Positions 37,080 to 46,350 of a DNA stretch of 64,000 bases are shown here, in pieces (positions within the stretch are counted from its first letter, which is position 1; every line of letters begins with the position of its first letter). A model generated the notes under the pieces. It saw only the letters and a program-made list of their open reading frames with translations, did not search any database and was not told where the DNA came from. A program made the position numbers and the translations under genes. Location: contig OZ244780.1 of NCBI GenBank assembly GCA_965219565.1, forward strand, positions 558,001 through 622,000. Reading direction: 5' to 3'. This DNA comes from DAOUJI01 sp965219565. GTDB taxonomy: Bacteria > Chloroflexota > Dehalococcoidia > Lucifugimonadales > JAGWBF01.

Positions 37080-38792
37080 CTAACGATGGGAAGAATGTCC
37101 GGCGTAGTTGGCGTTCATGGCATCCTCATCGTTCTGTGATAGCGTCCTCTGGTCAGGAGGAAACTCCATGACGTCGCCGCCGACCCCACCAACCGGGCCG
37201 ACCGGGCTGTGCCCCAGCCCCGCACTGTGACCGAGTTCATGCATCATAGTTGACGGGAGGTAGTAGTAGTTCAATGTTCCAATGAGAGCTTGCATATTGG
37301 TCCATCTTTTCTTATTGTTGCCGTCATATGGCGGTTCTTCTATTGCGAGTCTTTGGTTCCTTACATGTGGATAGGAGCTGCTCCCCGTATTAAAAGTGCA
37401 GGCATAACTATTGCCACAAGCAGTATTTATAATACCAGGGCTGCTCTCTTCCACGTTGATGGTGATAGTGTAACCATCTTTATTCTTACTCCCGCACAGA
37501 TCACCCTCACAGAAAGCGACATTGGCTCCGGAAGATTTCCATTTGGTTATCGCAGTTGTAATAGCTCCCGGAACATCGATGATAGGTGGCGCAGGAGGTC
37601 CTACCGGTGGTGGAGTAGGAGTGGGCAACATGGTGCCCAGTGCATACTTCACGGTATGGTCGGATTGGTGCCAAGAGCGGCCCACCAATACGTCGTAGTA
37701 GGTCATGCTTAAGCCCGTTCCCGTATCTCTGGCCTTGACTCTGAGCTTTGAAGAGTCATCCCCGAGGGCGCAACGCATCAGGTAAATCTCTTGTACTTGA
37801 GTTTTCCACCCTGCCGACGTTTGCGTTCCTACTAAAGGCCAAGAACAGGAACCGTTGGAAGCGTTCGCTATACGAAATCCTGTCCCGGATGGTGCTTCGA
37901 GTGCGAATTGATATGTTGCAGGAGCGCTGGTAGCGTTGACTACTATACCAACTGAGGTCATCACGCCCATCTCGGCGCTAGTAAGACTGATGGCCGCTCC
38001 TAGTAATGTTCCATCCACTCTGACGGCATTTATGTCGGGAGCAGGATGAGTTCTCACCTCGATGGGTGGGCTTTCCGCCTTACGCTTTTCTCCGCTGACC
38101 GTTATTTCAACCTCCAGCTTGAATTCGTAATTCTTATCCAGTTTCAAGTTCGGGACTATATCCTGCGTCTGGGTGCTAGAAGCAACATTTATTGTGCCGT
38201 CGTCACAGGTTAGAAAACCAAAAAGGCCGCAGTGAGAGTCTGTGCGCTCCCATTTGATTTTCTGAATTTGTCCAGACACATTGGGAGTCAATGTCCAATT
38301 CAGCAAGACCGAATCGGTGCCTGCCATAGTGGTCGTGATGGCGACCTTAGGATCGTTGTCCTTAACATCCACGCTGTCTCTGGCGTCGCTTCCGACGCTG
38401 TAACCTGCGCCGCCGACTATGGTGGCCGATACACTTCCATGATCCTCGACTACGGCGTCATCGCTGGTCTGAAGGATAAGGTAACTCTTGTCTTGGCCTG
38501 CACTAATTGTTATAACCGACGTTGGAGTGCCTGCAAGGAACGAGCCGTCCTCTGTTACGCTGACATTCACCTGAATGGACGACGACGGGGCGTTGCTTGC
38601 CTTCAACTCGAAACGGATTTCCTGCCCTTCTGTCACTTCGGACTGCTTGCGTTCGATCTCCACAGACGGAGCAGAGTTCTGCGCCTGCACCGTTCGTCCA
38701 TTCCCAGTCATCAGACCGATGGCTGCAATGAGTCCAACAAGTCCGAGAGTTGCCACTACGAGAATACTGCGTGATCGACGGAAGCTTAACAT
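37080..38792 (-). CDS. Secreted metzincin-type zinc metalloprotease
   Basis: 570 residues with a signal peptide (ILVVATLGLVGLIAAIGL ... VQAQNS). A Calx-beta/cadherin-like domain occupies about 40-150 (EGQEIRFELKASNAPSSSIQ), and further beta domains follow. The C-terminal catalytic domain has the zinc motif HELGHSAGLGHS (His at 518, 522 and 528, Glu 519) and a Met-turn candidate (GGDVME, Met 542), the pattern of metzincins such as matrixin-like enzymes. It should cleave extracellular proteins; no substrate is evident. No inhibitory Cys-switch motif was recognised. Gene order suggests expression with the FN3 lipoprotein downstream. Confidence 0.8.
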   Translation of the reverse strand: MLSFRRSRSILVVATLGLVGLIAAIGLMTGNGRTVQAQNSAPSVEIERKQSEVTEGQEIRFELKASNAPSSSIQVNVSVTEDGSFLAGTPTSVITISAGQDKSYLILQTSDDAVVEDHGSVSATIVGGAGYSVGSDARDSVDVKDNDPKVAITTTMAGTDSVLLNWTLTPNVSGQIQKIKWERTDSHCGLFGFLTCDDGTINVASSTQTQDIVPNLKLDKNYEFKLEVEITVSGEKRKAESPPIEVRTHPAPDINAVRVDGTLLGAAISLTSAEMGVMTSVGIVVNATSAPATYQFALEAPSGTGFRIANASNGSCSWPLVGTQTSAGWKTQVQEIYLMRCALGDDSSKLRVKARDTGTGLSMTYYDVLVGRSWHQSDHTVKYALGTMLPTPTPPPVGPPAPPIIDVPGAITTAITKWKSSGANVAFCEGDLCGSKNKDGYTITINVEESSPGIINTACGNSYACTFNTGSSSYPHVRNQRLAIEEPPYDGNNKKRWTNMQALIGTLNYYYLPSTMMHELGHSAGLGHSPVGPVGGVGGDVMEFPPDQRTLSQNDEDAMNANYAGHSSHR

Positions 38793-38971
38793 CCTAATGA
38801 TCTCACGACCTCCATATTGAAACCTGGAAGAGCTTCATAGACTTTACGGTATCCGATGCACAACCAGAACTATGGCCCACTGACCCAAGTGAAATTCTAT
38901 TCTGTAGGGGGTTCAATGTCAAACCCACCTTGCCCCCTGCCCGCCTCCTCCCACTCCTTCTCCCAATATGA
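38793..38971. other. Upstream region of the metalloprotease gene
   Basis: No ORF supported. It probably holds the minus-strand promoter for the metalloprotease operon, but no clear -35/-10 pair stands out. Confidence 0.35.
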
Positions 38972-39080
38972 GTGGCCTACTCAAAGAGGGAGGCGGAAGT
39001 GGGCTGGGGCTTGCGCCTGGCCCCTGGGCCTCACCGGCTCCTCAACCAGGACTCGGCCCAGGAGAGCCGGGGCCGCTGAA
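38972..39080 (-). pseudogene. Decayed duplicate of the SNF2 helicase C-terminus
   Basis: Minus-strand translation gives LSWAES, then EEPVRPRG and, after a frame change, RKPQPTSASLFE followed by a stop, parallel to the helicase's FSWAEF, AEPVKPKG and GKPQPASMSMFEW. DNA identity is also visible (GCTGGGGCTT, ACTCGGCCCAGGAGA). A nonessential 3' fragment left by duplication or an old recombination. Confidence 0.6.
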
Positions 39081-39212
39081 CCTCAGCAGCCTCTTTGCCG
39101 AGGCCGTTGACCCCATAAACGCAAAAAGGGCCTATACATACGACCGCCGAAGGGGGCAAATGGCCGTCACCAGGACGACCACCTGCCCCAATCTCTCCCA
39201 TGTCTCTGCGGT

Positions 39213-41570
39213 CTAACGTCCCGCGCCGACCGACTCGGCCTCCCGCTCCTGCTCCAACGCCCACTCGAACATGGACATGGAGGCGGGCTGGGGCTTCCCG
39301 TTGCGGCCCTTGGGCTTGACCGGCTCGGCCATGAACTCGGCCCAGGAGAACAGCGACTGCTGCGGCTCGTCGGCCTCCTCGTGGTGACCTTTGCCGTTGG
39401 CCCCGTTGGCGGGCGCGTGGCCGTTGCCGTTGGCGGTGCGGCCGTTGCTCGGAACAAGCTCGACCGTCGGGCCGATGGCTTCGTGGTGCCCGTTGCCGTT
39501 GACCGCTATGGTCTCCGGCTCGACCTCGACCAGCTTCCAGCCGTCGTCCACCAGCAGCTCCTCGGCGCTGACCTCGGCGTCCCTGGCCTGTGCGAGCGCC
39601 GCCTCCACCGCCTCGGCGTCGGCGTCCTCCTCGTCCCCGCTGACGACCTTGCGGGCCAGGGCCATCATCAGGTCATCGCCGTCGTCGCCGTATGCGGCCA
39701 GCCCGTCCTCCGGCAGCTCGCCCTCGACGGCGAGGGAGCTTTGCAGCTTCTTCGCCACCAGCTTCAGGGCGTCGGCCTGTAGGGTGTTGCGGTACGACAT
39801 GAACACCACCTTGACCGGGCAGTTCTGCCCGATGCGCCAGGACCGGCGGGACGCCTGTCGCATGACGTAGACCGAGTAATCTATCTCACCCCAAACTATG
39901 GTCGGGAAGTCGATGAGGTCGAGGCCGGTCTGCACCAGCCTGGGGTGGCAGATGAGCACGTCGATGCCCTTCTTCACCTTGTCGGCCACCCACGACTCCC
40001 GCTTCTCGGGGTTCACCGCGTCGGCCTTCATCACCGCCACGCGGAAGCCGTGCCGGGTGAGGATGTCGTCCAACCGCTCCGTCACGTCCCTGGTCCCCGT
40101 GTGGGTCACGTAGACCAGCACCCGGCGTCCCGCCATGCGCTCGGCCGCCACCAGGTCCACCAGAGCCTTCTCCTTGGGGTAGAGCTTGTCCTCGGACAGG
40201 GGCGGCACCGAGACGATGACGTCGCCCGTCCTGGGGTCGAAGACCGTCTCGCCCCTGGTGCAACCGTCCGGGTAGGCGAGAAGGGTTTGCAGGTAGGTGG
40301 CGAGCAGCCGCTTGGAGCCGCTCTTGAGGGCCTCCGCCAGCTCCTTCCGCAGCTCCTCGAACACATGGTTGTAGGCGCTGCGCTGGGAGTAGCCTGTGCC
40401 GTCCTCCTCCGAGTCCATCGAGGACAGGAGCACCTGCTCCTCGTAGTCCGGCAGACCGGAGGCCACGTCGGAGAGGCGCAGGAAGACGGAGTTGCCTATC
40501 AGGTGGAACAGGGCCGAGGGCGCGAGGCCGGGCCGCTCCCTGACCGTCTTGCGGTACTTGCGGCGGCGGCTGTTGCGCCCGTCCTCCATCGACTCGTCGT
40601 CGGGCTTGCCGATGGAGTGCTCGACGAAGCCGTACCGCTCGATCCAGCGCCCCTCCTCGGAGCGTCCGAACTCGGAGCGAATCTCCGGGCTGAAGCGGTA
40701 GAGCAGGTGGAACAGCGTCGAAGCGTATCCACCCATGAGTGTCCCGCTCAGGGAGAGGGACTTGCCGCAGGCGTCGGCGAGGACGCCCGCCGCAATGCCC
40801 TGGGCCGAGCCGCGCCCCTTATACTCGTGAACCTCGTCCGTAATCAGCAGGTCGAAGAAGCCCCTCATGTGGTGCTTCACGTAGTCGGCCAGGGGATAGC
40901 GGGCGGGGCCGGAGTTGTCGGCCTGCCAGAGGGGGGAGTCGCAGTGGAAGCAGACGCGCTTGCGGCGGTTCAGGTCCTCGTCGGTCAGGGGAACGCCGTC
41001 CTTGTCCGTGATCTGGGCGGTGCAGTCGGGGCAGCAGGGCACCCGGAACGGCTCGCCGGTCTCCTCGTCCCTGATGAGCCTGCCCTTCGACGTGGCCCAC
41101 CGATAGATGACGGCGGCCTGCCAGCGATAGGACAGCTTTGCCTTCTCCCTGGACATCACGGCGAACAGCGGCCCGAAGCCGATGGAGAGCCTGAGCTTTT
41201 CCAGGTCCGTGATGGACTTGACGATGGCGGCCCGTGCGCCGGGCACCGTCATCTCGACCTCCCGCTTCCACTTGGGGACCAGGTGGGGCGGCCCCAGCAC
41301 GAGGATGCGCTGGAAGCCCGCCATGTGCGCGGCAGCCGCGCCGATGAAGGTCTTGCCCGTACCCATCTCTCCGACGACGGTGGTGCCCCGGTGGGCTTCG
41401 AGGGAGAGGGCCGCGCCCCTGATGGCGTCGGCCTGCGCCCCCAGGGGGGAGCGGAGCAGGCGGGGCAGGTCGCGCCCGTTCTCCGAGGGGCGGTAGAGGG
41501 GCGGGTAGGACTCCACCACCCTCTGGGCGATGGCGTCGCGGTAGGTGTCGATGAACTCTCCGAGGTTCAT
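39213..41570 (-). CDS. SNF2/SF2-type helicase of a mobile element
   Basis: 785 residues. Walker A GEMGTGKT at 67-74, motif Ia VLGPPHLVPKW, a Cys cluster inserted at about 179-210 (CCPDCTAQI ... CFHCDSPLW, probably zinc-binding), DEVH box at 245-248, and a helicase_C half (GRRVLVYVTHTGTRDVTERL, QASRRSWRIGQ, the SNF2 motif VI form). A low-complexity Gly/Asn/His tail (NGNGHHEA, ANGNGHAPANGANGKG) follows. Probably an ATP-driven DNA translocase or helicase used in replication or transfer of the element. It is last in the long minus-strand operon; a relic of its own 3' end lies beyond the stop. Confidence 0.85.
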   Translation of the reverse strand: MNLGEFIDTYRDAIAQRVVESYPPLYRPSENGRDLPRLLRSPLGAQADAIRGAALSLEAHRGTTVVGEMGTGKTFIGAAAAHMAGFQRILVLGPPHLVPKWKREVEMTVPGARAAIVKSITDLEKLRLSIGFGPLFAVMSREKAKLSYRWQAAVIYRWATSKGRLIRDEETGEPFRVPCCPDCTAQITDKDGVPLTDEDLNRRKRVCFHCDSPLWQADNSGPARYPLADYVKHHMRGFFDLLITDEVHEYKGRGSAQGIAAGVLADACGKSLSLSGTLMGGYASTLFHLLYRFSPEIRSEFGRSEEGRWIERYGFVEHSIGKPDDESMEDGRNSRRRKYRKTVRERPGLAPSALFHLIGNSVFLRLSDVASGLPDYEEQVLLSSMDSEEDGTGYSQRSAYNHVFEELRKELAEALKSGSKRLLATYLQTLLAYPDGCTRGETVFDPRTGDVIVSVPPLSEDKLYPKEKALVDLVAAERMAGRRVLVYVTHTGTRDVTERLDDILTRHGFRVAVMKADAVNPEKRESWVADKVKKGIDVLICHPRLVQTGLDLIDFPTIVWGEIDYSVYVMRQASRRSWRIGQNCPVKVVFMSYRNTLQADALKLVAKKLQSSLAVEGELPEDGLAAYGDDGDDLMMALARKVVSGDEEDADAEAVEAALAQARDAEVSAEELLVDDGWKLVEVEPETIAVNGNGHHEAIGPTVELVPSNGRTANGNGHAPANGANGKGHHEEADEPQQSLFSWAEFMAEPVKPKGRNGKPQPASMSMFEWALEQEREAESVGAGR

Positions 41571-41660
41571 GTCTGTCTCCTTCCTTATATAGGGATGTGT
41601 TGCCGTCCGAATGGAGCGAGGCGCGGGGGGCTCGTGGGAAGCGGCTCGATGGCGAGCCGT

Positions 41661-41873
41661 CTAAGCGGCGAGCAGGGCCTTTCTGCGGGCGGCTTCGGCG
41701 GCCCTGTATTCCTCGTAGCACCGGCCCGACAGGTGGTACGCCTTCACCGGGGAGGAGACGGCCCTGCCGTTCATGCCCAGATCCACCGAGGCGGTCTGCA
41801 TGGCCGGTTCGCCGGGGGCGATGGGCTGCCCGCACCGCGAGCAGGTTTCGAGCACCATGATTGTCTGCATCAT
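41661..41873 (-). CDS. Small zinc-finger-like protein
   Basis: 70 residues. ETCSRCGQPIAPGE and HLSGRCYEEY suggest one zinc site (CxxC...HxxxxC). RBS AAGGAAAGAGAGG is just upstream. It is followed by a hairpin-bearing intergenic module and the helicase gene. Function unknown; small zinc proteins like this are common in such element operons. Confidence 0.6.
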   Translation of the reverse strand: MMQTIMVLETCSRCGQPIAPGEPAMQTASVDLGMNGRAVSSPVKAYHLSGRCYEEYRAAEAARRKALLAA

Positions 41874-41923
41874 TCAACCTCTCTTTCCTTTATAGGGGTG
41901 TGTTGCGTTGCGTCAGAACGAGG

Positions 41924-41962
41924 CGAGGCCCCGCCGTCCCGTGGGGGAGTGACGGGGCCTCG
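41924..41962. repeat. Intergenic hairpin, operon module
   Basis: CGAGGCCCCG pairs perfectly with CGGGGCCTCG. It lies in the space between the methyltransferase 3' exon and the small zinc protein gene, one of several similar hairpins between genes of this operon. Confidence 0.6.
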
Positions 41963-41988
41963 TGGGGTGCGGCTCGATGGCGGGCCGT

Positions 41989-42659
41989 CTACGCCGCTAT
42001 CTCGACGATCTCGCCGTCGCCCAGGTCGAGGGCTACCACGGTGGTCTTGAGCCGCTCGCGGTGGACCTCCTTCTCCGGCGTGTCCTCGACCAGCACCATC
42101 TCCTTGGAGGTCCGGCCCTTGACCAGGATGCGCCTGTCTTCGGCCTCCAGGACGAGGTTGTCGAGGAAGCCCGCCGCCACCAGCATCGCCATGTGGCCCC
42201 GGCGCAGGGGCATGAGCGGCCGGGTGCGGTTGTCCTTCGCGGGCCAGAGGGAGTCGGTTATCTCCGGGCTGGCCCACAGCCCCGTCCGCCGCGCTTCGGT
42301 AGCCGCAGCGACGGGATCGACGGTCCGGGTGGTGAACAGGATGTCGCCGGCCGGGGTCGCCTTGGCCTTGAAGAAGGGGTAGCGAACGCTTCCGAGCCGT
42401 TCCAGAGCCTGCCCCGTACTGGATACGGGGTCTCCCTCCGACCACCTGTTGACCGTCTCCTCGGCGGAGGCGTCGGGGATCGGGTCGGCCTTGCGGTAGC
42501 CGAGGAGCACAACCTGGTCGAACACCTCACGCTCCGGGTCCGGGAAGGCCCAACACCGCAGGTTCCGGTAGTGGGTGGACAGGTAGCGTGCCGACACCGC
42601 CAGCCTTTGCCGGGGCACGATGAAGACCAGCAGCCCGCCCTCGGCCAGATACCTGGTGC
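41989..42659 (-). CDS. DNA methyltransferase, exon 2 (C-terminal part)
   Basis: After intron removal this joins 45671-46061 (exon 1) through a split TGC codon to give a 353-residue protein. Exon 2 opens TRYLAEGGLLVFIVPRQRL, the usual strand after an NPPY motif in N6-adenine-type methyltransferases, and continues to the operon hairpin module. A palindromic repeat element is embedded in frame, encoding PVSSTGQAL (42408-42431). If the intron were not spliced, only a truncated C-terminal ORF could be made from an internal ATG at 42618. Confidence 0.8.
42408..42431. repeat. 24-bp palindromic repeat inside the methyltransferase gene
   Basis: CCTG, CCCCGTA, 5 bases, TACGGGG, T. It encodes SSTGQAL in frame. 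Same design as 46548-46571 and 49390-49413. Confidence 0.7.
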
Positions 42660-42722
42660 GTAGGGTAGGCCGCCGGCGAGTTACCCCGTGTTACCGGAGC
42701 ACTTTTCCGTCGGCCCCCCTCC

Positions 42723-42756
42723 GAACCGGACGTGCGGCTTTCACCGCATCCGGCTC
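42723..42756 (-). ncRNA. Group II intron domain V
   Basis: The 34-base minus-strand hairpin begins GAGCCGGATGCGGTGAAAG and closes with CCGGTTC, matching the catalytic domain V with its GNRA-type loop (GAAA) and AGC triad. Domain VI and the 3' splice site follow within 65 bases. Confidence 0.85.
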
Positions 42757-42847
42757 TCCAGTGTCGATGTGGGTAGTGTCGTTAGCTAGGCGTGGTGCTT
42801 GGGCACCACGTGATTGGCAGTGTGAGCCTACGGGTGGTAGGCCCGCT

Positions 42848-43300
42848 TTACCTGCGCTCTGCCAGACGGGAGAGGCCGTAATGAGTCAGCCACCCGCCCA
42901 AGAACGTTACTGACGCCAAGCCACCATAGATTGTGGTGAGCGCGACGATGAACCAGAAGTTGTCAGAATCAATCGTCAGAGGGCCGTGTATGGCCGTCTC
43001 AACTGAGAGTCCGACAAACAGACTGATGGGGAAGAACGCTACGTAACTGGGATGGGGTGATAGCCAGCCAGCGAGGAAGGGGGCGACCATTAGCGCGATC
43101 ACTCCTGTAACCATGGCACGCCAAGTGTCGTCTGGTCTCTCAAGTACAGTGACGGCCAGTACGAAGCCTACGCCCGAAACCAAGGTTAGGCCGAGCGTTG
43201 CTAGGAAGCGGCGTTTGGCGGGATACACCTTCACCCGGTGTAGCATTTGCCCCATTACCTCCAGTGGGCATAGGCCCAAAACCCCGGCAATGGCTGTCAT
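42848..43300 (-). CDS. Membrane protein encoded inside the intron (cargo ORF)
   Basis: 150 residues with four predicted membrane helices (for example FLATLGLTLVSGVGFVLAV, AMVTGVIALMVAPFLAGWL, FWFIVALTTIYGGLASVTFL). It lies between the RT stop (43388) and domain V, in what should be a short closing stretch of domain IV. No family recognised and no clear Shine-Dalgarno before the ATG at 43300. It may be a passenger gene carried by the intron. Confidence 0.55.
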   Translation of the reverse strand: MTAIAGVLGLCPLEVMGQMLHRVKVYPAKRRFLATLGLTLVSGVGFVLAVTVLERPDDTWRAMVTGVIALMVAPFLAGWLSPHPSYVAFFPISLFVGLSVETAIHGPLTIDSDNFWFIVALTTIYGGLASVTFLGGWLTHYGLSRLAERR

Positions 43301-43387
43301 TCAAGTGTACCACGCGGGGGAGGAGGCTGTTATTGGAGTCGTATTCAGTTGTTGTGGATTGGACACTACCTACTGTGCTTGCGTGGA

Positions 43388-45160
43388 TTACTTGCGCCCG
43401 TGGTGGATGTCCATGTGACACGTACGACAGACCACGAGGGTCTTGCGTTTTCGCGCCGCCATGATTTGTACCCACTTGGGCTTTTCCCGTTGGCCTTTCA
43501 CATTCAGGTCGCGAAGTGCGCGGATGTGATGGACTTCTACGTCCATCGTTGAGTCGCACATCTCGCATTCGTCCGCTAGAAGCCGTTTTACGAGCTCGTT
43601 ACGGTGAAACCTGTACGGTTCAGGCTGTCGGTCTATTAGAATTGCCTGCCGGTTCCGCTTCAGGGGTATGCCACCGAACCGTGCCACCAGTGGGCGTTTC
43701 CCATCGCCCCGTTGTTTGACGGCCTCAAGGCAAGCCCGTTCGCCCTCTTCGGTCTGTACGACGCTCTTGTAGCGTCGGAGCAGTATCCGGCGTGGGGTCT
43801 TGTGCTTGGCGATGAGGGTCTTGACAATCGATTCCCGCATGATTCCGTGCAGTCTCTCGAAATGGGAGACATTCTGGGCCAGTAGGTAATACTGGACGAC
43901 GCCCCGGAACTCCGCTTGATACCTGTCCACGATGGAGTAATCCTCATCGTGTATAAGGACGCTGCGGTGTGCCGGTTTGCCGTGGCGCATGTAGGCTTGG
44001 CAGTGTTGTTCGATGACTTTGGCGGGGACCCGTAGACCGATGCGACCGTTGGCGTTGCGTTGTCCGTGGCGGACATGCTTGTCATTGGCCTGTTGGTTCA
44101 CGAGTTCATAGCCGAGGAACTTGGCCGCCTGGCTGGTGGCATGGGTTATGAGAGTCTTTTCCCTGGATAACTCCAGCTTGAGTGTTTCGTGCAGGAATGT
44201 CTCCAAGGCCTCCCGTATCTGCTCGGCTTCGGCCTTTGGCCCGATGAAGCCCAAGACGAAATCGTCCGCGTAGCGGACGTAGCGCAACCGACGGTATCCG
44301 GGGTCGTGGGGGTCGCCTGACGGAAGTTGTTGCATCTGTGTGAACAGTTGCGCCGCCTGAGCGTGGTTCCCAGTCTGCCGAGCCGCTGCCACGCGTCTGG
44401 CCGACGCGCGGTAGGAGGGGCTGCGCCTTCGGGCTTTGCCTCGGGTGTGTGCTGGAATCAGCACCGTCTCAACGTACTTGTCCAACCGGTCTAGGTAGAT
44501 GTTGGCGAGGATGGGGCTGACGATGCCGCCTTGCGGGGTCCCGCTCAGCGTGCGGCCGTATTTCCAATCCTCGATGTAGCCTGCTTTCAGTAGGTACTTG
44601 AGCAGACGTAGGAATCGGTTGTCGTGAAGCTTCTCTCCAAGCACCGACAACAGGACATCGTGGTCGATGTTGTCAAAGCACCCTTTGATATCGCCCTCGA
44701 CAAACCAGCGGGTTCCCGTCCAGGTGTGGACCACTTCGCTCAAGGCGGTGTGGCATCCCCGGTGGGGCCGAAAGCCGTGGGAGCGGTCCGAAAACTGCGG
44801 CTCGTAGTAGGCTTCCAGAATCATCCGGATGACCTCTTGCAGCAGCTTGTCCGGCCCAGTCGGTATGCCCAAGGCGCGGGTCGTGCCGTTAGGCTTGGGA
44901 ATGTTGACCCGTCGTACTGGCGTCCATCGGAACCGCTCGTAGCGCAAGGCTTCGATGATGCGGTCGATCTTCGCCAGTGACATACCATCCATGGTTTCTG
45001 CGGTGACGCCCTTGGTCGTAGCTCCCTGGTTTGAGTAGATGCGACCGTAGGCCCGCAGGTAAAGGTTCCGGTTGTAAAGCAGCCGATAGATGTTCTCCAG
45101 CGGCAATCCTCGTTCTCCGCGTTTGCGTATGACGTTCAGTACAGTTTCGGCGTTCTGCAT
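43388..45160 (-). CDS. ltrA: Group II intron reverse transcriptase/maturase with HNH domain
   Basis: 590 residues from the ATG at 45160 (MQNAETVLNV); earlier in-frame codons would lie in intron RNA domains. RT fingers/palm include FVEGDIKGCFDNIDH (first catalytic Asp) and YADD at 297-300. A maturase X region follows (GIMRESIVKTLIAKHKTPRR) and a C-terminal HNH/zinc endonuclease domain (CEMCDSTMDVEVHHIRALRD ... CRTCHMDIHHGR). All motifs look intact, so splicing and retrohoming could be active. ltrA is used as the generic family symbol. Confidence 0.9.
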   Translation of the reverse strand: MQNAETVLNVIRKRGERGLPLENIYRLLYNRNLYLRAYGRIYSNQGATTKGVTAETMDGMSLAKIDRIIEALRYERFRWTPVRRVNIPKPNGTTRALGIPTGPDKLLQEVIRMILEAYYEPQFSDRSHGFRPHRGCHTALSEVVHTWTGTRWFVEGDIKGCFDNIDHDVLLSVLGEKLHDNRFLRLLKYLLKAGYIEDWKYGRTLSGTPQGGIVSPILANIYLDRLDKYVETVLIPAHTRGKARRRSPSYRASARRVAAARQTGNHAQAAQLFTQMQQLPSGDPHDPGYRRLRYVRYADDFVLGFIGPKAEAEQIREALETFLHETLKLELSREKTLITHATSQAAKFLGYELVNQQANDKHVRHGQRNANGRIGLRVPAKVIEQHCQAYMRHGKPAHRSVLIHDEDYSIVDRYQAEFRGVVQYYLLAQNVSHFERLHGIMRESIVKTLIAKHKTPRRILLRRYKSVVQTEEGERACLEAVKQRGDGKRPLVARFGGIPLKRNRQAILIDRQPEPYRFHRNELVKRLLADECEMCDSTMDVEVHHIRALRDLNVKGQREKPKWVQIMAARKRKTLVVCRTCHMDIHHGRK

Positions 45161-45670
45161 TCTGCATACCTCTCTGTGTATTCCGTCGTTGACACCTGCC
45201 CTCCTTCGCCATGTGCCGGGCTTTCCCCGGCTCGGACTACTACGAGGGCTCCGTTGCCATAGGGGTCTCCCCCCGTAGGCAATCCCGCGTTCCGTTGACA
45301 TAGGACGTTCTAGCGCGACTGTAGGTGCCCCGTTCGTTCCCTTGAATGACCTAGTTAGCCATCGTTCACCCATCGGAGGTGCGTTGGTCCACACTGCCGA
45401 CCAGTGCAATGGGTGGCGCCGGGTTACAAGCGTTTTACCGGCGGGTGTCCTTATACACCGACTGAGAACTGGGGTTCAGGCAATCAAGCTTTCACCGTAT
45501 CGCGCGGGCCTTGCGGAACCAGCCTTACAACGCTTTGGGGCTGTAGCCGCTTTACCGACATGCTGTTGTCCCCTTTGGCTTTCGCCGCCAGGTGGGTCGG
45601 TTGGCCCAGGAACTCCCTCCGAGTTCCTCCTAGTTGAGCTAGGTATCCTATGCCGCGTTACGCGGCGCAC

Positions 45671-46061
45671 AGTGGGTGAGGAAGGCGTGCTCGACGCGCT
45701 TGTCCTCCTGGTCCCAATCGTATGGGGGGTTGACGTAGGCGAGGCCGAAGGCCCCGTTTGCGATGGAGGTGGCGAACAGGTCGGCGGCGAGGGCGCGGTC
45801 CAGCCGCTCCTCCGCCTGCTGCGCCCGGTCCCGGTGAAGCTCCACGCCGAAGGTCTCGACGGAGAGGTCCCCCCGGTGGCGAAGCTCCTCCGCAAGCTGG
45901 GCCACGGCGTCCCCGCCCCCGCAGCACGGGTCGAGGATGCGCAGCGTCTCCCGGTTGTAGTGGTGGTAGCCGTAGGGGGTGTCTATCAGCCCCGCGATCA
46001 TGTCCACCACCCTGTCCGGCGTGGGGTAGTAGCCGCCTTTTGCCTGAGCAGCGAGTCTCAT
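45671..46061 (-). CDS. DNA methyltransferase, exon 1 (N-terminal part)
   Basis: 130 codons plus one base. SAM-binding motif I is ILDPCCGGGD (44-51 region) and the catalytic NPPY is at 111-114, the N6-adenine/N4-cytosine type. GYYPTPDRVVDMI at the N-terminus is typical of DUF6094-like methyltransferases of mobile elements. The frame reads only nine codons into the intron (to 45648), so splicing is needed for a working enzyme. RBS AAAGGAGAGAC precedes the ATG. Confidence 0.8.
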
Positions 46062-46327
46062 GTCGTCTCTCCTTTCTGTGTGTCTTGCGTCGTGTCCGTC
46101 GAAGGCCCGAACCGGCAGGGTTCGGGCTGGCAGAAGTGGCAGTCCCTTCTCGCCCTGGGCGGCGGCACGTAGTCCTCGGCGGCCACCGCCTGGAATATCA
46201 CCTGGATGCCGCAGTTGCCGCAGTGGTATATCTCCCCGGTGTGGAGGTCCTTGTCGAACTCCTCCGTGGTGCAGAACCGCTCGTCGCAGTGCGGGCAGTC
46301 GAAGAACAGCGTCTGTTCCCTGCTCAT
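46058..46327 (-). CDS. Small zinc-ribbon protein
   Basis: 89 residues from the ATG at 46327 (GGAGAGACACC upstream); the longer frame has a basic, protein-unlike extension. FDCPHCDERF and YHCGNCGIQV form a zinc ribbon, and CHFCQPEPC adds a second Cys cluster near the C-terminus. Overlaps the methyltransferase start by 4 bases, suggesting coupling. Function unknown. Confidence 0.6.
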   Translation of the reverse strand: MSREQTLFFDCPHCDERFCTTEEFDKDLHTGEIYHCGNCGIQVIFQAVAAEDYVPPPRARRDCHFCQPEPCRFGPSTDTTQDTQKGETT

Positions 46328-46350
46328 GGTGTCTCTCCTTTCCGCCGCCT

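Larger units (their letters stand above)
42660..45670 (-). mobile_element. Group II intron, 3011 bp, in the methyltransferase gene
   Basis: The 5' end reads GTGCGCC (minus strand, from 45670), the group II consensus GUGYG. The 3' end reads CCTACCCTAC, just after a domain V and domain VI. Removing exactly 42660-45670 fuses the flanking frames (THC|TRYLAEGG) into one methyltransferase. Domain IV holds the RT/maturase gene and an additional membrane-protein ORF. Confidence 0.9.

Noticed and set aside
39945..42050. 701-codon plus-strand ORF antisense to the helicase
   Set aside because: High-GC shadow: the minus-strand frame has Walker and DEVH motifs and fits the operon, while this frame has no recognisable protein features.
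45361..45670. Candidate exon-binding site (TGGGTGA on the minus strand near 45366) pairing with the exon end CTCACCCACT
   Set aside because: Pairing does not reach the splice junction, so the assignment is not safe by eye.
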